Positions 27,820 through 35,568 of a stretch of DNA of 64,000 nt are shown piece by piece (positions within the stretch are counted from its first letter, which is position 1; each line of letters begins with the position of its first letter). The translations under genes were made by a program, and so were the position numbers. This DNA is from Salinimicrobium sp963739625 (GTDB lineage Bacteria; Bacteroidota; Bacteroidia; Flavobacteriales; Flavobacteriaceae): positions 1 to 64,000 of the forward strand of contig CAVUAU010000014.1 in assembly GCA_963739625.1 (NCBI GenBank), given 5' to 3'. The notes below the pieces were generated by a model that did no database searches, was not told the origin of the DNA, and saw only the letters and a program-made list of their open reading frames with translations.

Positions 27820-28710
27820 ATGAAGCTATTACAAATTGGTTATCCAAAATCGGGAAATTTCTGGCTGTACCAGATCCTGGAACAAATCCTTATTCGCTCC
27901 GGAAACTTTCAGCCAAAATTCATTCAGCAGCATCCTATTCATGAGCTTGCAAAAACCTGGGAACTTAATTATCCCACGCAGGCCGATATCGATATGATCG
28001 ATATTACCGATGTTCAAACCAGCTACCGCATTAGCAGTATCTTTAAAATGCCAATTCCCGATCTTCATGAATATCTGGAAAAAACCAACCATGTGTGGAC
28101 ACATTCCCCCGTTTGTGAGCGCTCTGCTGAAGTTTACAGTCACTTTGATAAAAAGATCTATATCGTTCGGGATCCACGTGACGTGATGCTTTCGGCAGCC
28201 AAATATTATTGTTCTCCTTATATGCTGAAGTATTTTCCGCAGCCCATCACAGATCCCGAAGAGTTCCTAAAACAGCATTTTGAAGAACTCTTACAGCAAT
28301 GGGTTTGGCATGTATGGGATCACCTTCGGCTGCAAAAGGAATTAGGCTTGCATCTTGCCTTTTTTGAAGGTTTTAAACTTTCTTTTCAGGAAGAACTTGA
28401 ATTGCTGCTCGACTACCTTCAGCTGGAGCTTACTTCTTCAGAAAAAGAAGCTCTTCAAGAAGCCGTTAGCTTTAAGAAGTTAAAAGAAAAGAACCCAAAA
28501 CACCTTAAAAAAGGCACTTCGGGCTACTGGATGGACCAGCTTTCTGAAGAACAAATAGCAAAAGCCGAAATCATTGCCGGCCCATTAGTAGATTTCCTCG
28601 GCTATCCTCAAAGGGATCAAAAAATGTCATTTTCGAGGAGCTTTCCGCACCAGGATTTTCAGCAATTAAAAGAAGAACTTCTTCATTCTCAACAGCCTCT
28701 TTTCGCATAG
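27820..28710 (+). CDS. Sulfotransferase domain protein
   Basis: A 296-residue cytoplasmic P-loop protein of the sulfotransferase family, which moves sulfate from PAPS to an acceptor hydroxyl or amine. The 5'-phosphosulfate loop Gly-Tyr-Pro-Lys-Ser-Gly-Asn is at residues 7-13, and the 3'-phosphate motif Ile-Val-Arg-Asp-Pro-Arg-Asp is at 115-121. The C-terminal half is helical and includes Lys-Lys-Gly-Thr-Ser-Gly-Tyr-Trp, matching the family's PAPS-contacting Lys-Gly-x-x-Gly end motif. No glycan or lipid genes flank it, so the acceptor is unknown. Its stop directly abuts the stop of the convergent DinB gene. Confidence 0.85.
   Translation: MKLLQIGYPKSGNFWLYQILEQILIRSGNFQPKFIQQHPIHELAKTWELNYPTQADIDMIDITDVQTSYRISSIFKMPIPDLHEYLEKTNHVWTHSPVCERSAEVYSHFDKKIYIVRDPRDVMLSAAKYYCSPYMLKYFPQPITDPEEFLKQHFEELLQQWVWHVWDHLRLQKELGLHLAFFEGFKLSFQEELELLLDYLQLELTSSEKEALQEAVSFKKLKEKNPKHLKKGTSGYWMDQLSEEQIAKAEIIAGPLVDFLGYPQRDQKMSFSRSFPHQDFQQLKEELLHSQQPLFA
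28618..28636. repeat. Copy of the 19-bp palindrome
   Basis: CAAAAAATG-T-CATTTTCGA within the 3' part of the sulfotransferase gene. Confidence 0.45.
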
Positions 28711-29181
28711 TTACCACACCCCCAGCTGCCGACCAATCGTCTTGAGCTGCCCAATATGATAACCCGTGTGATGCAACAGGCTCATCGCCGCCCATGAAAT
28801 GCTTTTGCCGTTGCTTTGCAGCTTAAAAAGTGGCGCTTCAGTCTTTTTTACAAAGGTGATGACCTCCTGCAACTCCCGCTCATATTGGTCTATTGCTTCA
28901 TCCCATTCCTGCCTGTTCTTCGGCTCGTAATTCTCAGGCCAATGTGCGTCTGGCCAGACTTCAGGATTGTTTTCGGGATCTTTCATAAAATTAAAGAGCA
29001 CCTGCTGCCTCGCCCTTATGTGCCCCAAAAGGATCCAGGCAGAAAAATGCAGCCCGTCGAGAATGATCCCGGCTTTTTTATGATCAAATTCCCGCAACAG
29101 GATTACATTGGGCGCAAAACCGCCTTCCAAAAATTCTGTCAACTGCTCTTTTAAAAGCAGATCGTGGGCCATGTTTTTCAT
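28711..29181 (-). CDS. DinB family protein
   Basis: A 156-residue four-helix bundle. The metal-ligand histidines are at Phe-Ser-Ala-Trp-Ile-Leu-Leu-Gly-His-Ile (middle) and Leu-His-His-Thr-Gly-Tyr-His-Ile-Gly-Gln (C-terminus), the pattern of DinB/YfiT proteins. The C-terminal His-x-Gly-Gln block is a strong family marker. Possible roles are thiol transfer or metal-dependent hydrolysis, but no substrate is known. It is followed at six bases by nothing of its own operon; the DUF4251 gene lies upstream on the same strand with a five-base gap, so the two may be co-transcribed. Confidence 0.85.
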   Translation of the reverse strand: MKNMAHDLLLKEQLTEFLEGGFAPNVILLREFDHKKAGIILDGLHFSAWILLGHIRARQQVLFNFMKDPENNPEVWPDAHWPENYEPKNRQEWDEAIDQYERELQEVITFVKKTEAPLFKLQSNGKSISWAAMSLLHHTGYHIGQLKTIGRQLGVW

Positions 29182-29186
29182 AAATG

Positions 29187-29723
29187 CTATTTAAATTTTT
29201 CGGGAAGAGCTTCTATCTCCCCGTCATAAGAAATTGTATTTCGCTGAGAGCTCGTCACAGAAGTGTTCACTTTTCCGCCGGAAAAAATTACCACGATGAA
29301 CGAAAGATCTTCAGAATTCTGTTCAGCTTTAAAATTCAGTTTTATTCTGTTTTTTTCAGGATTCTCATTGATCTCGAGGTTTTTTAGTGGTCCTTCGTAA
29401 TTGATGCCCCCTTCCCTATCGTAACCGCCGCCAGAATGTCTCACTCCAAAGTAAGGCAGGTGCAGGTTGATACTGTCATTTTTAAACCTCATATAGTTCG
29501 TGTTGCCAATAAGGTTGATCCGGCTGCCGGTAAGCGGCTGCGCCCATTGGTTCTCAATCATGAATTCGCGGCTGTTCACCAGTTCCTGCAAGTCGCTGTA
29601 CTGCTCCATCTTTTCACTGTTGTTGCGGCTGCTTCCGCAGGAAAAGCACAACAGCAGTGTGGCGCACAAAAGGAGGAAATAGCTCTTTAAATGGCGCTTC
29701 GGAAAAATTCTACCAGGTTTCAT
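29187..29723 (-). CDS. DUF4251 family lipoprotein
   Basis: A 178-residue exported protein. The signal peptide ends in a lipobox (Phe-Ser-Cys-Gly). The mature protein starts with a Leu-Gln-Glu-Leu-Val-Asn-Ser-Arg helix and then beta strands with Tyr-Met-Arg-Phe-Lys-Asn-Asp-Ser-Ile, Leu-Pro-Tyr-Phe-Gly and Tyr-Glu-Gly-Pro, the conserved core of DUF4251. The family is restricted to Bacteroidota and has no known function; it is predicted to sit at the outer membrane. It probably shares a transcript with the DinB gene downstream. Confidence 0.82.
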   Translation of the reverse strand: MKPGRIFPKRHLKSYFLLLCATLLLCFSCGSSRNNSEKMEQYSDLQELVNSREFMIENQWAQPLTGSRINLIGNTNYMRFKNDSINLHLPYFGVRHSGGGYDREGGINYEGPLKNLEINENPEKNRIKLNFKAEQNSEDLSFIVVIFSGGKVNTSVTSSQRNTISYDGEIEALPEKFK

Positions 29724-29796
29724 CTTTTTCAGGAATTAAAATTGATCCTCAATAAATTACGAAAAAGCCGGCAAACATCTACAAAAATAAAGGATT

Positions 29797-29815
29797 TCAA
29801 AAAGGGTATTTTGCG
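29797..29815. repeat. Degenerate copy of the 19-bp palindrome, intergenic
   Basis: TCAAAAAGG-G-TATTTTGCG between the divergent DUF4251 and cation-efflux genes. Confidence 0.4.
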
Positions 29816-29914
29816 AAGATTTTCTTAATTCTTTTACTGAATATTAAATTATATCTAAAACCTGCTCCTACTTCTGCTATTCCTGTAAAAAATTGTAATT
29901 TCCAATAAAACTTT

Positions 29915-30853
29915 ATGGCAGCAGGTGGTTCAAACATCGCAATCTACAGCGCCATTGGCGCAAACATTCTCATAGCGATAAGCAAATTTGTGGCAGCATC
30001 CTTTACAGGAAGTTCGGCCATGCTTGCCGAAGGAATTCACTCCCTCGTCGATACCGGGAATGGTCTACTCTTGTTACTTGGGATTAAGCGGTCGAAACAA
30101 AGACCCGATGCGCTCCATCCTTTTGGTTACGGAAAAGAGGTGTATTTCTGGAGTTTTGTGGTAAGCGTGCTGATTTTCGCCCTTGGTGGAGGATTTGCAA
30201 TTTATGAAGGTATTCATGCGCTCACAGATCCCGAACCGCTCGAAGATCCCACCTGGAACTATGTCGTTCTTTTTGCGGCAATTATCTTTGAAGGCACCGC
30301 GCTTTTCCTTTCTCTGAAGACCTTCAACAAATCCCGGAAAAATTCCCGGAACCTGATTACCAACATCATTAAAAGTAAAGATGCGGCGACCTTTGCGGTC
30401 ATCATTGAAGATACTGCGGCAGTGACGGGATTGTCTATTGCCTTGCTTGGGGTTTATCTCTCCCAAACTCTTGAAAATCCTTATATAGACGGTGGAGCCT
30501 CTGTACTCATTGGGCTGCTGCTCCTGGGAGTTGCGACTTTTCTCGCGCGGGAAAGTAAGCACCTGCTGCTTGGTGAAAGTGCCACCCCGGAGACTGTTTC
30601 GGCAGTAGAAGAGATCTTGAAAAAGAACAAAAGAGTGAAGGAATGGTGTGTGCCTCAAACCATGCACTTTGGCCCGGACAATATTCTTCTGGTTATCGAA
30701 CTCGACCTGGAAGACGGGCTGGAACTGGACGAGGCCGAGGAAACTATGGCCGGTCTGCGAAAACAGATAAAGGACCAACAGCCAAAGATCTCGCAGGTGT
30801 ATATTCAAACTCAGGACCTGGAACATACCTCAAAAAAACTAAAGAGGCATTAA
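29915..30853 (+). CDS. Cation diffusion facilitator family transporter
   Basis: A 312-residue CDF protein, which exchanges divalent metal for protons in the inner membrane. Six helices are visible. The motifs Glu-Gly-Ile-His-Ser-Leu-Val-Asp (helix 2) and His-Pro-Phe-Gly-Tyr-Gly-Lys-Glu (loop to helix 3) mark the family; helix 5 has Ile-Ile-Glu-Asp-Thr-Ala-Ala, so the metal site differs from the classic zinc transporters and is closer to the SLC30A9-like branch. The C-terminal cytoplasmic domain spans residues about 215-300. The metal is not certain (Zn, Co or Mn). The terminator overlaps the stop codon. Confidence 0.88.
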   Translation: MAAGGSNIAIYSAIGANILIAISKFVAASFTGSSAMLAEGIHSLVDTGNGLLLLLGIKRSKQRPDALHPFGYGKEVYFWSFVVSVLIFALGGGFAIYEGIHALTDPEPLEDPTWNYVVLFAAIIFEGTALFLSLKTFNKSRKNSRNLITNIIKSKDAATFAVIIEDTAAVTGLSIALLGVYLSQTLENPYIDGGASVLIGLLLLGVATFLARESKHLLLGESATPETVSAVEEILKKNKRVKEWCVPQTMHFGPDNILLVIELDLEDGLELDEAEETMAGLRKQIKDQQPKISQVYIQTQDLEHTSKKLKRH

Positions 30854-30868
30854 AAATGCCTCTTTTGC
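30841..30868 (+). terminator. Terminator of the CDF gene
   Basis: Stem AAAGAGGCAT / ATGCCTCTTT with a TAAAA loop; the loop includes the stop codon of the CDF gene. Confidence 0.85.
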
Positions 30869-30889
30869 TCCCTTTGATAGCCGACCTTT

Positions 30890-32927
30890 TTATTTTATCT
30901 GCTGTCTTTCATTATCTGAAACAGTATTTTTTCGCACCGAGTGTAACTCTTGATTTCTTAGGCGCTCTTTGAATTCATTAATAATTCCGCCTTTTAGAAG
31001 AACCTGGATTTGCCTGTCACTCATTGAATGCTTCACCTCAAACTCTAAAGGTTTTTCCGGCTGGTCCTTCTTCTCTACCATTACCCTGATATTTTTTCTT
31101 TGTGCTACATCTTCCCTAAGGTTTTCAAAACATACCACATCCCCCTGCTCTATTTTGTCATAATCTGCCAGGTCGATGAATTCCAGAGGAAGGATACCAA
31201 AGTTGACGAGATTCTGCCACGCAATCCTGGCATACGAGTTTGCGATTACCGCCACCTGTCCAAGGTATTTTGGTGCCAGGGCCGCATGCTCCCGACTGGA
31301 TCCCTGGGCATAATTATCTTTTGCAACCACAATATGGCCACCATAATCTATTTTAGCCTGTTGCGCCCTGTCGTGGAAAGTATCATCTATTACAGAAAAA
31401 GAGAATTTACTTATCTCGGGCAAATTACTGCGGAAGGGCAGCACTTCTGCGCCGGCTCTAAGGATCTCATCTGTTGAAATATTGTCTTCCATTTTAAGCA
31501 ATACCGGCACTTCATACCCGTCTTTCAAAGGTTCAATGTAAGGCAGAGACTTAATGTTCGGTCCTTTTTTGAGTTCTACTTTAGAACCGTCTTCGGCAGG
31601 TTTTACCAGCATCATGGTGTTGATCATTTCTTTTTCGGGATATTCGTACTTCGGATATTTCATATCGAAAAGTTTCTCAAGATCCCGCGGATCTGTGATC
31701 TTACCGGTAAGTGCCGAAGCCGCTGCTGTCTCTGGACTGCACAGGTGTACCTGGTCATCCTCTGTTCCCGAACGGCTGGGGAAATTTCGGGGCATGGTAC
31801 GCAGGCTAATAGTGTCTGAAGCCGGTGCCTGTCCCATTCCTATACAACCCATGCAACCCGACTGGTGGAAACGCGCTCCCGCTGCAATTAGATTTTCGAA
31901 GCCTTTGTTGGCAATGAGGTTTTGTATCATTTGCCGGGAGGTAGGATTAATATCAAAGGAAACTTCTTGCCGGGTAGCTTTTCCCGCTACTATTGCCCCG
32001 GCCGTCCAAAAGTCTCTTATTCCCGGGTTAGCCGAAGAACCTATTACCACCTGCCCTATCTCCTTTCCTTCTACCTCTCTTACCGGCACAACATTTCCCG
32101 GACTCGTTGGCAATGCGATCAACGGCACAAGATCGTCCAGAATAATTTCATCTTCGAGATCATAGCTACAACCTTCATCGGCCAGTAATTCTGTCCAGTC
32201 TTCTTCCCTGCCCTGGCTTTTCAGGAAACCGACGTGTTTCTTCATCACTGGGAAATACTGTGGTGGTCGCACCCAGTTCGGCTCCCATATTGGCAATGAC
32301 ATGCCTGTCCATGGCACTCAGGTTCTTTAATCCTTCCCCATAATATTCTATTACCTTTCCAACTCCGCCTTTCACATCATAACGTCTCAACATTTCAAGG
32401 ATCACATCCTTTGCGCTCACCCAGTCGGGTAAATTTCCTGTGAGCTTCACGCCCATCACCTGGGGCATTTTCACGAAGTAAGGTTGTCCTGCTATGGCCG
32501 CGGCCACATCAAGTCCTCCCGTACCAATGGCCAGCATTCCTATTGAACCTGCCGCCGGGGTATGGCTGTCAGATCCAACCATTGTCTTTCCGGGTTTCCC
32601 GAATCGCTCCATGTGAACAGGGTGACTTACCCCATTTCCCGGGCGGCTGTACCAAATGCCAAACTTTTGCGACGCCGAAAGCAGAAAAGCGTGATCATCG
32701 GCATTTTTAAAATCGGTTTGCAAGAGGTTATGGTCGACGTATTGAACGGCCACTTCTGTCTTTGCCCTGTCCAGACCCATTGCTTCCAATTCCAGTTGTA
32801 CGAGAGTTCCCGTGGCATCCTGCAGCAGAGCCTGATCTATCTTAATACCTATTTCTTTTCCGGGAGTCATTTCTCCCTTCAAAAGATGGCTTTTTATCAG
32901 TTTTTGGGTGACGTTGAGCTTTGACAT
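30890..32927 (-). pseudogene. Aconitate hydratase (Aquifex-type), split by one frameshift
   Basis: Interconverts citrate and isocitrate in the TCA cycle using a 4Fe-4S cluster. The N-terminal part has Val-Asp-His-Asn and Val-Gly-Ser-Asp-Ser-His-Thr; the central part has Gly-Cys-Met-Gly-Cys-Ile-Gly-Met-Gly-Gln and Pro-Arg-Asn-Phe; the swivel domain has Gly-Ser-Ser-Arg-Glu-His-Ala. The frame breaks at the GG pair 32224-32225: upstream codons stop at 32175, while the correct frame reads Phe-Leu-Lys-Ser-Gln-Gly-Arg. Removing one base gives about 678 residues, shorter than mitochondrial-type enzymes and typical of the Aquifex-type branch. The position of the third cluster Cys reads Gly-Ser-Ser-Ala-Asn, see findings. 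Divergent from the DUF membrane protein. Confidence 0.88.
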
Positions 32928-32957
32928 TTCTGTATATTTTGATTCCTTTTAATTTAT

Positions 32958-32992
32958 CAAAATTAGAAGAGAGCAAGGAGCTGTTTAACAAA
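32958..32992 (-). promoter_or_regulatory. Predicted aconitase promoter
   Basis: On the minus strand TTTG (32989-32992), 23 bases, then TAATTTTG (32958-32965), an exact -7 match 31 bases before the ATG at 32927. Confidence 0.4.
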
Positions 32993-33046
32993 GTCTTAGC
33001 GGAAGTTGGAGCCAAAATATTTAATTTCCCGGTTCAACAATTTATT

Positions 33047-33607
33047 ATGAGCCTAATCGTAAAAAGAGCCTTTGTTGGTGGTGCAGTCTCTGCCGTGGTA
33101 ATGGGGGCAGGTACTTTTGTTCTGGGTGAAGTTTCAGGTTATGAAGCCCGGGCGCTACTTTCTTCTTCCCTGGCAGGAATTAATATGTTGTGCAACACCA
33201 TCATTCTGGGAGCTTCAACGATTCTGGCTTTGATGCTAACACTGCTTAGCATCAGCAAGGCTTCAGAATCAAAGCTCTCCAATGCATATTACCGGCATGT
33301 TCTCATGGTCGCCCGAACCGACACGATTCTTATAATAGTCACAGTCATAACTTTTTTACTTTTGAACCTGCCCATTACAGAATCAAAAGAACTCCCGGCT
33401 TCCTGGTTTTCTATGATCTATTACATTAGCCTTGCAATGGCAGCTCTTATAGGAGGAATTTTTATAGCTGTTGTGACCATGCTCTACGGGACCATTACAA
33501 ATGTTATTGAAATTGTTGGCTTACAGGTTAAAGATCATCCTCTCATTGATCATGCAGAAGAAGAGGAAGAAATAGAAGCAGATATTGTATCAAAAAAAGA
33601 AAACTGA
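33047..33607 (+). CDS. Integral membrane protein of unknown function
   Basis: A 186-residue protein from the ATG at 33047; a reading from 32921 would overlap the aconitase start and promoter and adds a poor N-terminus. Four hydrophobic segments lie near residues 8-28, 44-70, 90-112 and 122-150, followed by a cytoplasmic tail of 30 residues that is strongly acidic and ends in a Lys/Glu pair. No family is recognised and no catalytic residues are evident. It is divergent from the aconitase gene and closed by a good terminator. Confidence 0.65.
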   Translation: MSLIVKRAFVGGAVSAVVMGAGTFVLGEVSGYEARALLSSSLAGINMLCNTIILGASTILALMLTLLSISKASESKLSNAYYRHVLMVARTDTILIIVTVITFLLLNLPITESKELPASWFSMIYYISLAMAALIGGIFIAVVTMLYGTITNVIEIVGLQVKDHPLIDHAEEEEEIEADIVSKKEN

Positions 33608-33751
33608 GGAAAGAATTAAACGATAAAAAAAGACCATCCGAAAAATAACCTCTAATCGGCAGGCAGGATTTTCTCAAACACTTCCGAAGAAATTCAAAAA
33701 TCGAACATGACGTGAAGTCATTTCAGGGATAGTCTTTATGATAGGAATTAG

Positions 33752-33790
33752 AAAAAGCCGGAAATGGTTTACAAAATCCGGCTTGTTTTG
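33752..33790. terminator. Bidirectional terminator
   Basis: Stem AAGCCGGA / TCCGGCTT (33755-33762 and 33777-33784) with a 14-base loop, A-rich before and T-rich after. The 145 bases before it hold nothing recognisable. Confidence 0.75.
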
Positions 33791-33812
33791 TTCCTCAAGA
33801 TCTCATTAAAAA

Positions 33813-34547
33813 CTACAAATTGGGATTTCCTCCCCCGGGGTAATCTTTATTCCCCAGTTGGCTAATGATATCTTTTTGTTGTCCGTCAGAAAGGTTGAAT
33901 TTTGGTTTTCCCCTGTAAGGAAACAGATACTGAAACTCCCTTATATAGGTTCTCCAGCTTTCGGCAAGCGCCAGGTCTTTGTTTTCGCTGCCGGTGTTTG
34001 GCCTTTTCAGTTCATCTCCTTCCTGGTCATAAGGTGTCGCAACAACACTATTACCCGCGAAGATCATTCCGCCGTTGATTCCGGAGTAGATCACCGCTGT
34101 TTCTCCCGAAGCCGCAGGAAAATCTGAAACTTCAATAGAAAAATGCTCGTAAAGATCATTTTTGCCGGTGATATTCTTCACATCAAAAGAAGAATCTACA
34201 TTGTTGACCGGGTGACTGTAAATTTTTGCCCCGCCGGCATCTTCAGAAATGGTCTTTAAAGGAGCATAGGTTTTTTGGAGCGCCTCCTTGTGGGTCACCA
34301 GGATCCCTTTGATATGGTAGCCCTCCTCCACAAGATGTTTTATGGCCTTATCGGCTCCTTTTTTCGTGGTATCGATGAGCAGCAGGTCCTGCCTGTTAAG
34401 ATGTCGAATCGCATAGCCCTGGGTTCCGTCTTCCATCTTGATGATAAACGTGTCCGGGATCATTTTGGCATGTACTCCCTCTTCAACTTGCTGGATAAAT
34501 TCAGCCGACTGGCTGCTTATTACTTCTTTCTTATCTACGGACTTCAT
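33813..34547 (-). CDS. Metallo-beta-lactamase-fold protein lacking the metal motif
   Basis: A 244-residue cytoplasmic protein. The segment Leu-Leu-Leu-Ile-Asp-Thr-Thr and the following helix, then Gly-Ile-Leu-Val-Thr-His-Lys-Glu, follow the order of strands in the metallo-beta-lactamase fold, where one expects Thr-His-x-His-x-Asp-His. Here only the first His is kept. Later strands (Val-Ile-Tyr-Ser-Gly and Met-Ile-Phe-Ala-Gly-Asn-Ser) match the fold too, with Asn where the metal Asp would be. So this is likely an inactive or repurposed homolog. The gene is single and its function is unknown. Confidence 0.6.
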   Translation of the reverse strand: MKSVDKKEVISSQSAEFIQQVEEGVHAKMIPDTFIIKMEDGTQGYAIRHLNRQDLLLIDTTKKGADKAIKHLVEEGYHIKGILVTHKEALQKTYAPLKTISEDAGGAKIYSHPVNNVDSSFDVKNITGKNDLYEHFSIEVSDFPAASGETAVIYSGINGGMIFAGNSVVATPYDQEGDELKRPNTGSENKDLALAESWRTYIREFQYLFPYRGKPKFNLSDGQQKDIISQLGNKDYPGGGNPNL

Positions 34548-34628
34548 TTAATCTAATTTTTGGGTTCAATTAAATATACGACCGCACCCAAATCCCGCCA
34601 AAGTTTTTAGGAGTGTTTAACTGCGCTT

Positions 34629-35210
34629 TCACAGATCGTTAACGGCCATTGAAAACGCGCTGTAGCGGCCGTGACTGCTAAAGGAGAAGCTGCTGAAAAA
34701 AGTTTGGTTTTGAAAATTCACTACCGGAATTCCCTGTAGATTTTTGTGCAGTTGAAGTTGTTGTGCCTGCATCTTATATGCTTCGGAAAGCTGCTGCAAA
34801 AACAACTGTTTCATCTCTGCGGAAGACTTCTCAAAAATGCCTTTTTTCAACCTTATATTTTCTGAAGTTTTCGCCGAAGTGAAGACGTAATCTTCCGAAG
34901 TCTTTGAAATCGTAAGATATTCTGAATTTTGGATTCGCACCACCCCTGAAGCAGAGGAACCATGATCTGAAGTGAGGGAACAATTCAACTCCTGCCAATT
35001 TAGGCGACGGGGAAGATCGAACCTTCGTTGATGTGCCTTGTATGCGGCTTCTTTCATGCTCCAGAAAAGCCAGACCAGCCGGGAAGGTTCTTTGGAGCAC
35101 AAAATATGTTGTTGCTCTTCCGCAGAAAAAGCCTTTTCTAAAAAGCCTTTTCGGCGCCAGTTGCTTTGAACAGCAGCCAGCTGTAGATCAACAACGTCGT
35201 TGCCTATCAT
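34629..35210 (-). CDS. 4'-phosphopantetheinyl transferase
   Basis: A 193-residue AcpS/Sfp-superfamily enzyme that attaches the phosphopantetheine arm of CoA to carrier proteins. The Mg-binding Gly-Asn-Asp-Val-Val-Asp-Leu is at residues 3-9, and the second motif Trp-Ser-Met-Lys-Glu-Ala-Ala-Tyr-Lys-Ala is near 50-59. It overlaps the ACP gene by four bases (ATGA), so translation is coupled and its natural substrate is most likely that ACP. It is the last gene of the biosynthetic operon. Confidence 0.88.
   Translation of the reverse strand: MIGNDVVDLQLAAVQSNWRRKGFLEKAFSAEEQQHILCSKEPSRLVWLFWSMKEAAYKAHQRRFDLPRRLNWQELNCSLTSDHGSSASGVVRIQNSEYLTISKTSEDYVFTSAKTSENIRLKKGIFEKSSAEMKQLFLQQLSEAYKMQAQQLQLHKNLQGIPVVNFQNQTFFSSFSFSSHGRYSAFSMAVNDL
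34831..34849. repeat. Copy of the 19-bp palindrome
   Basis: TCAAAAATG-C-CTTTTTTCA inside the phosphopantetheinyl transferase gene. Confidence 0.5.
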
Positions 35211-35461
35211 TCCTCCTGCTGTTTAGTTTTGATAATGCGTACCGCATCCTGCACCGTGAGCATGTTGTCCATGGAATCATTGTCGATAGCGATGTTAAAT
35301 TCGTCTTCTACATCGAGCACAATATCTACCAGGTTAGCAGAATTGATCTCGAGATCCTTTATAAAATCGGTGTGTTTTCCAAAATCCTGAAAAGCCAGAT
35401 CATTCTGTACATAAGGCTTTACAATCTTTTTGAGGCAGTACATAATTTCTTTTGTTTCCAT
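35207..35461 (-). CDS. Acyl carrier protein of the type III PKS operon
   Basis: An 84-residue acidic carrier protein. Ser41 in Leu-Glu-Ile-Asn-Ser-Ala-Asn-Leu is at the phosphopantetheine position; the common Asp-Ser-Leu is replaced by Asn-Ser-Ala, which marks a specialised carrier and not the housekeeping AcpP. Helix 2 follows with Val-Asp-Ile-Val-Leu-Asp-Val-Glu-Asp-Glu-Phe. The ATG at 35461 is preferred to an upstream TTG that lies in the heptamer array. It is coupled to the phosphopantetheinyl transferase gene and sits 90 bases after the ketosynthase gene. Confidence 0.85.
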   Translation of the reverse strand: METKEIMYCLKKIVKPYVQNDLAFQDFGKHTDFIKDLEINSANLVDIVLDVEDEFNIAIDNDSMDNMLTVQDAVRIIKTKQQEE

Positions 35462-35470
35462 TCTATAACT

Positions 35471-35568
35471 GTTCAAGGTTTAAAGTTCAAAGTCTCACGT
35501 CTCATGTCTCACGTCTCATGTCTAAAATCTAATATCTAAAATCTCAAGTCTCACATCTCATGTCTCCT
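35471..35568. repeat. Array of 14 tandem heptamers
   Basis: Fourteen 7-bp units in strict register, consensus RTYTMAN on the plus strand: three GTTYAAR-type units, then GTCTCAC/GTCTCAT alternating, then ATCTAAW units, then GTCTCAC, ATCTCAT and GTCTCCT. The array fills the whole gap between the ACP and ketosynthase genes and runs into the 3' end of the latter, encoding its last residues (Arg-His-Glu-Met) and stop. There are no spacers, so it is not a CRISPR array. Similar dispersed heptamer arrays are, to my knowledge, seen in other Bacteroidota genomes. Confidence 0.9.

Noticed and set aside
30074..30826. 250-residue open frame on the minus strand
   Set aside because: It is the antisense of the CDF transporter gene and has no recognisable family features.
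35471..35568. CRISPR-like array
   Set aside because: Units are 7 bp and directly adjacent, with no spacers; no cas genes are in the window.
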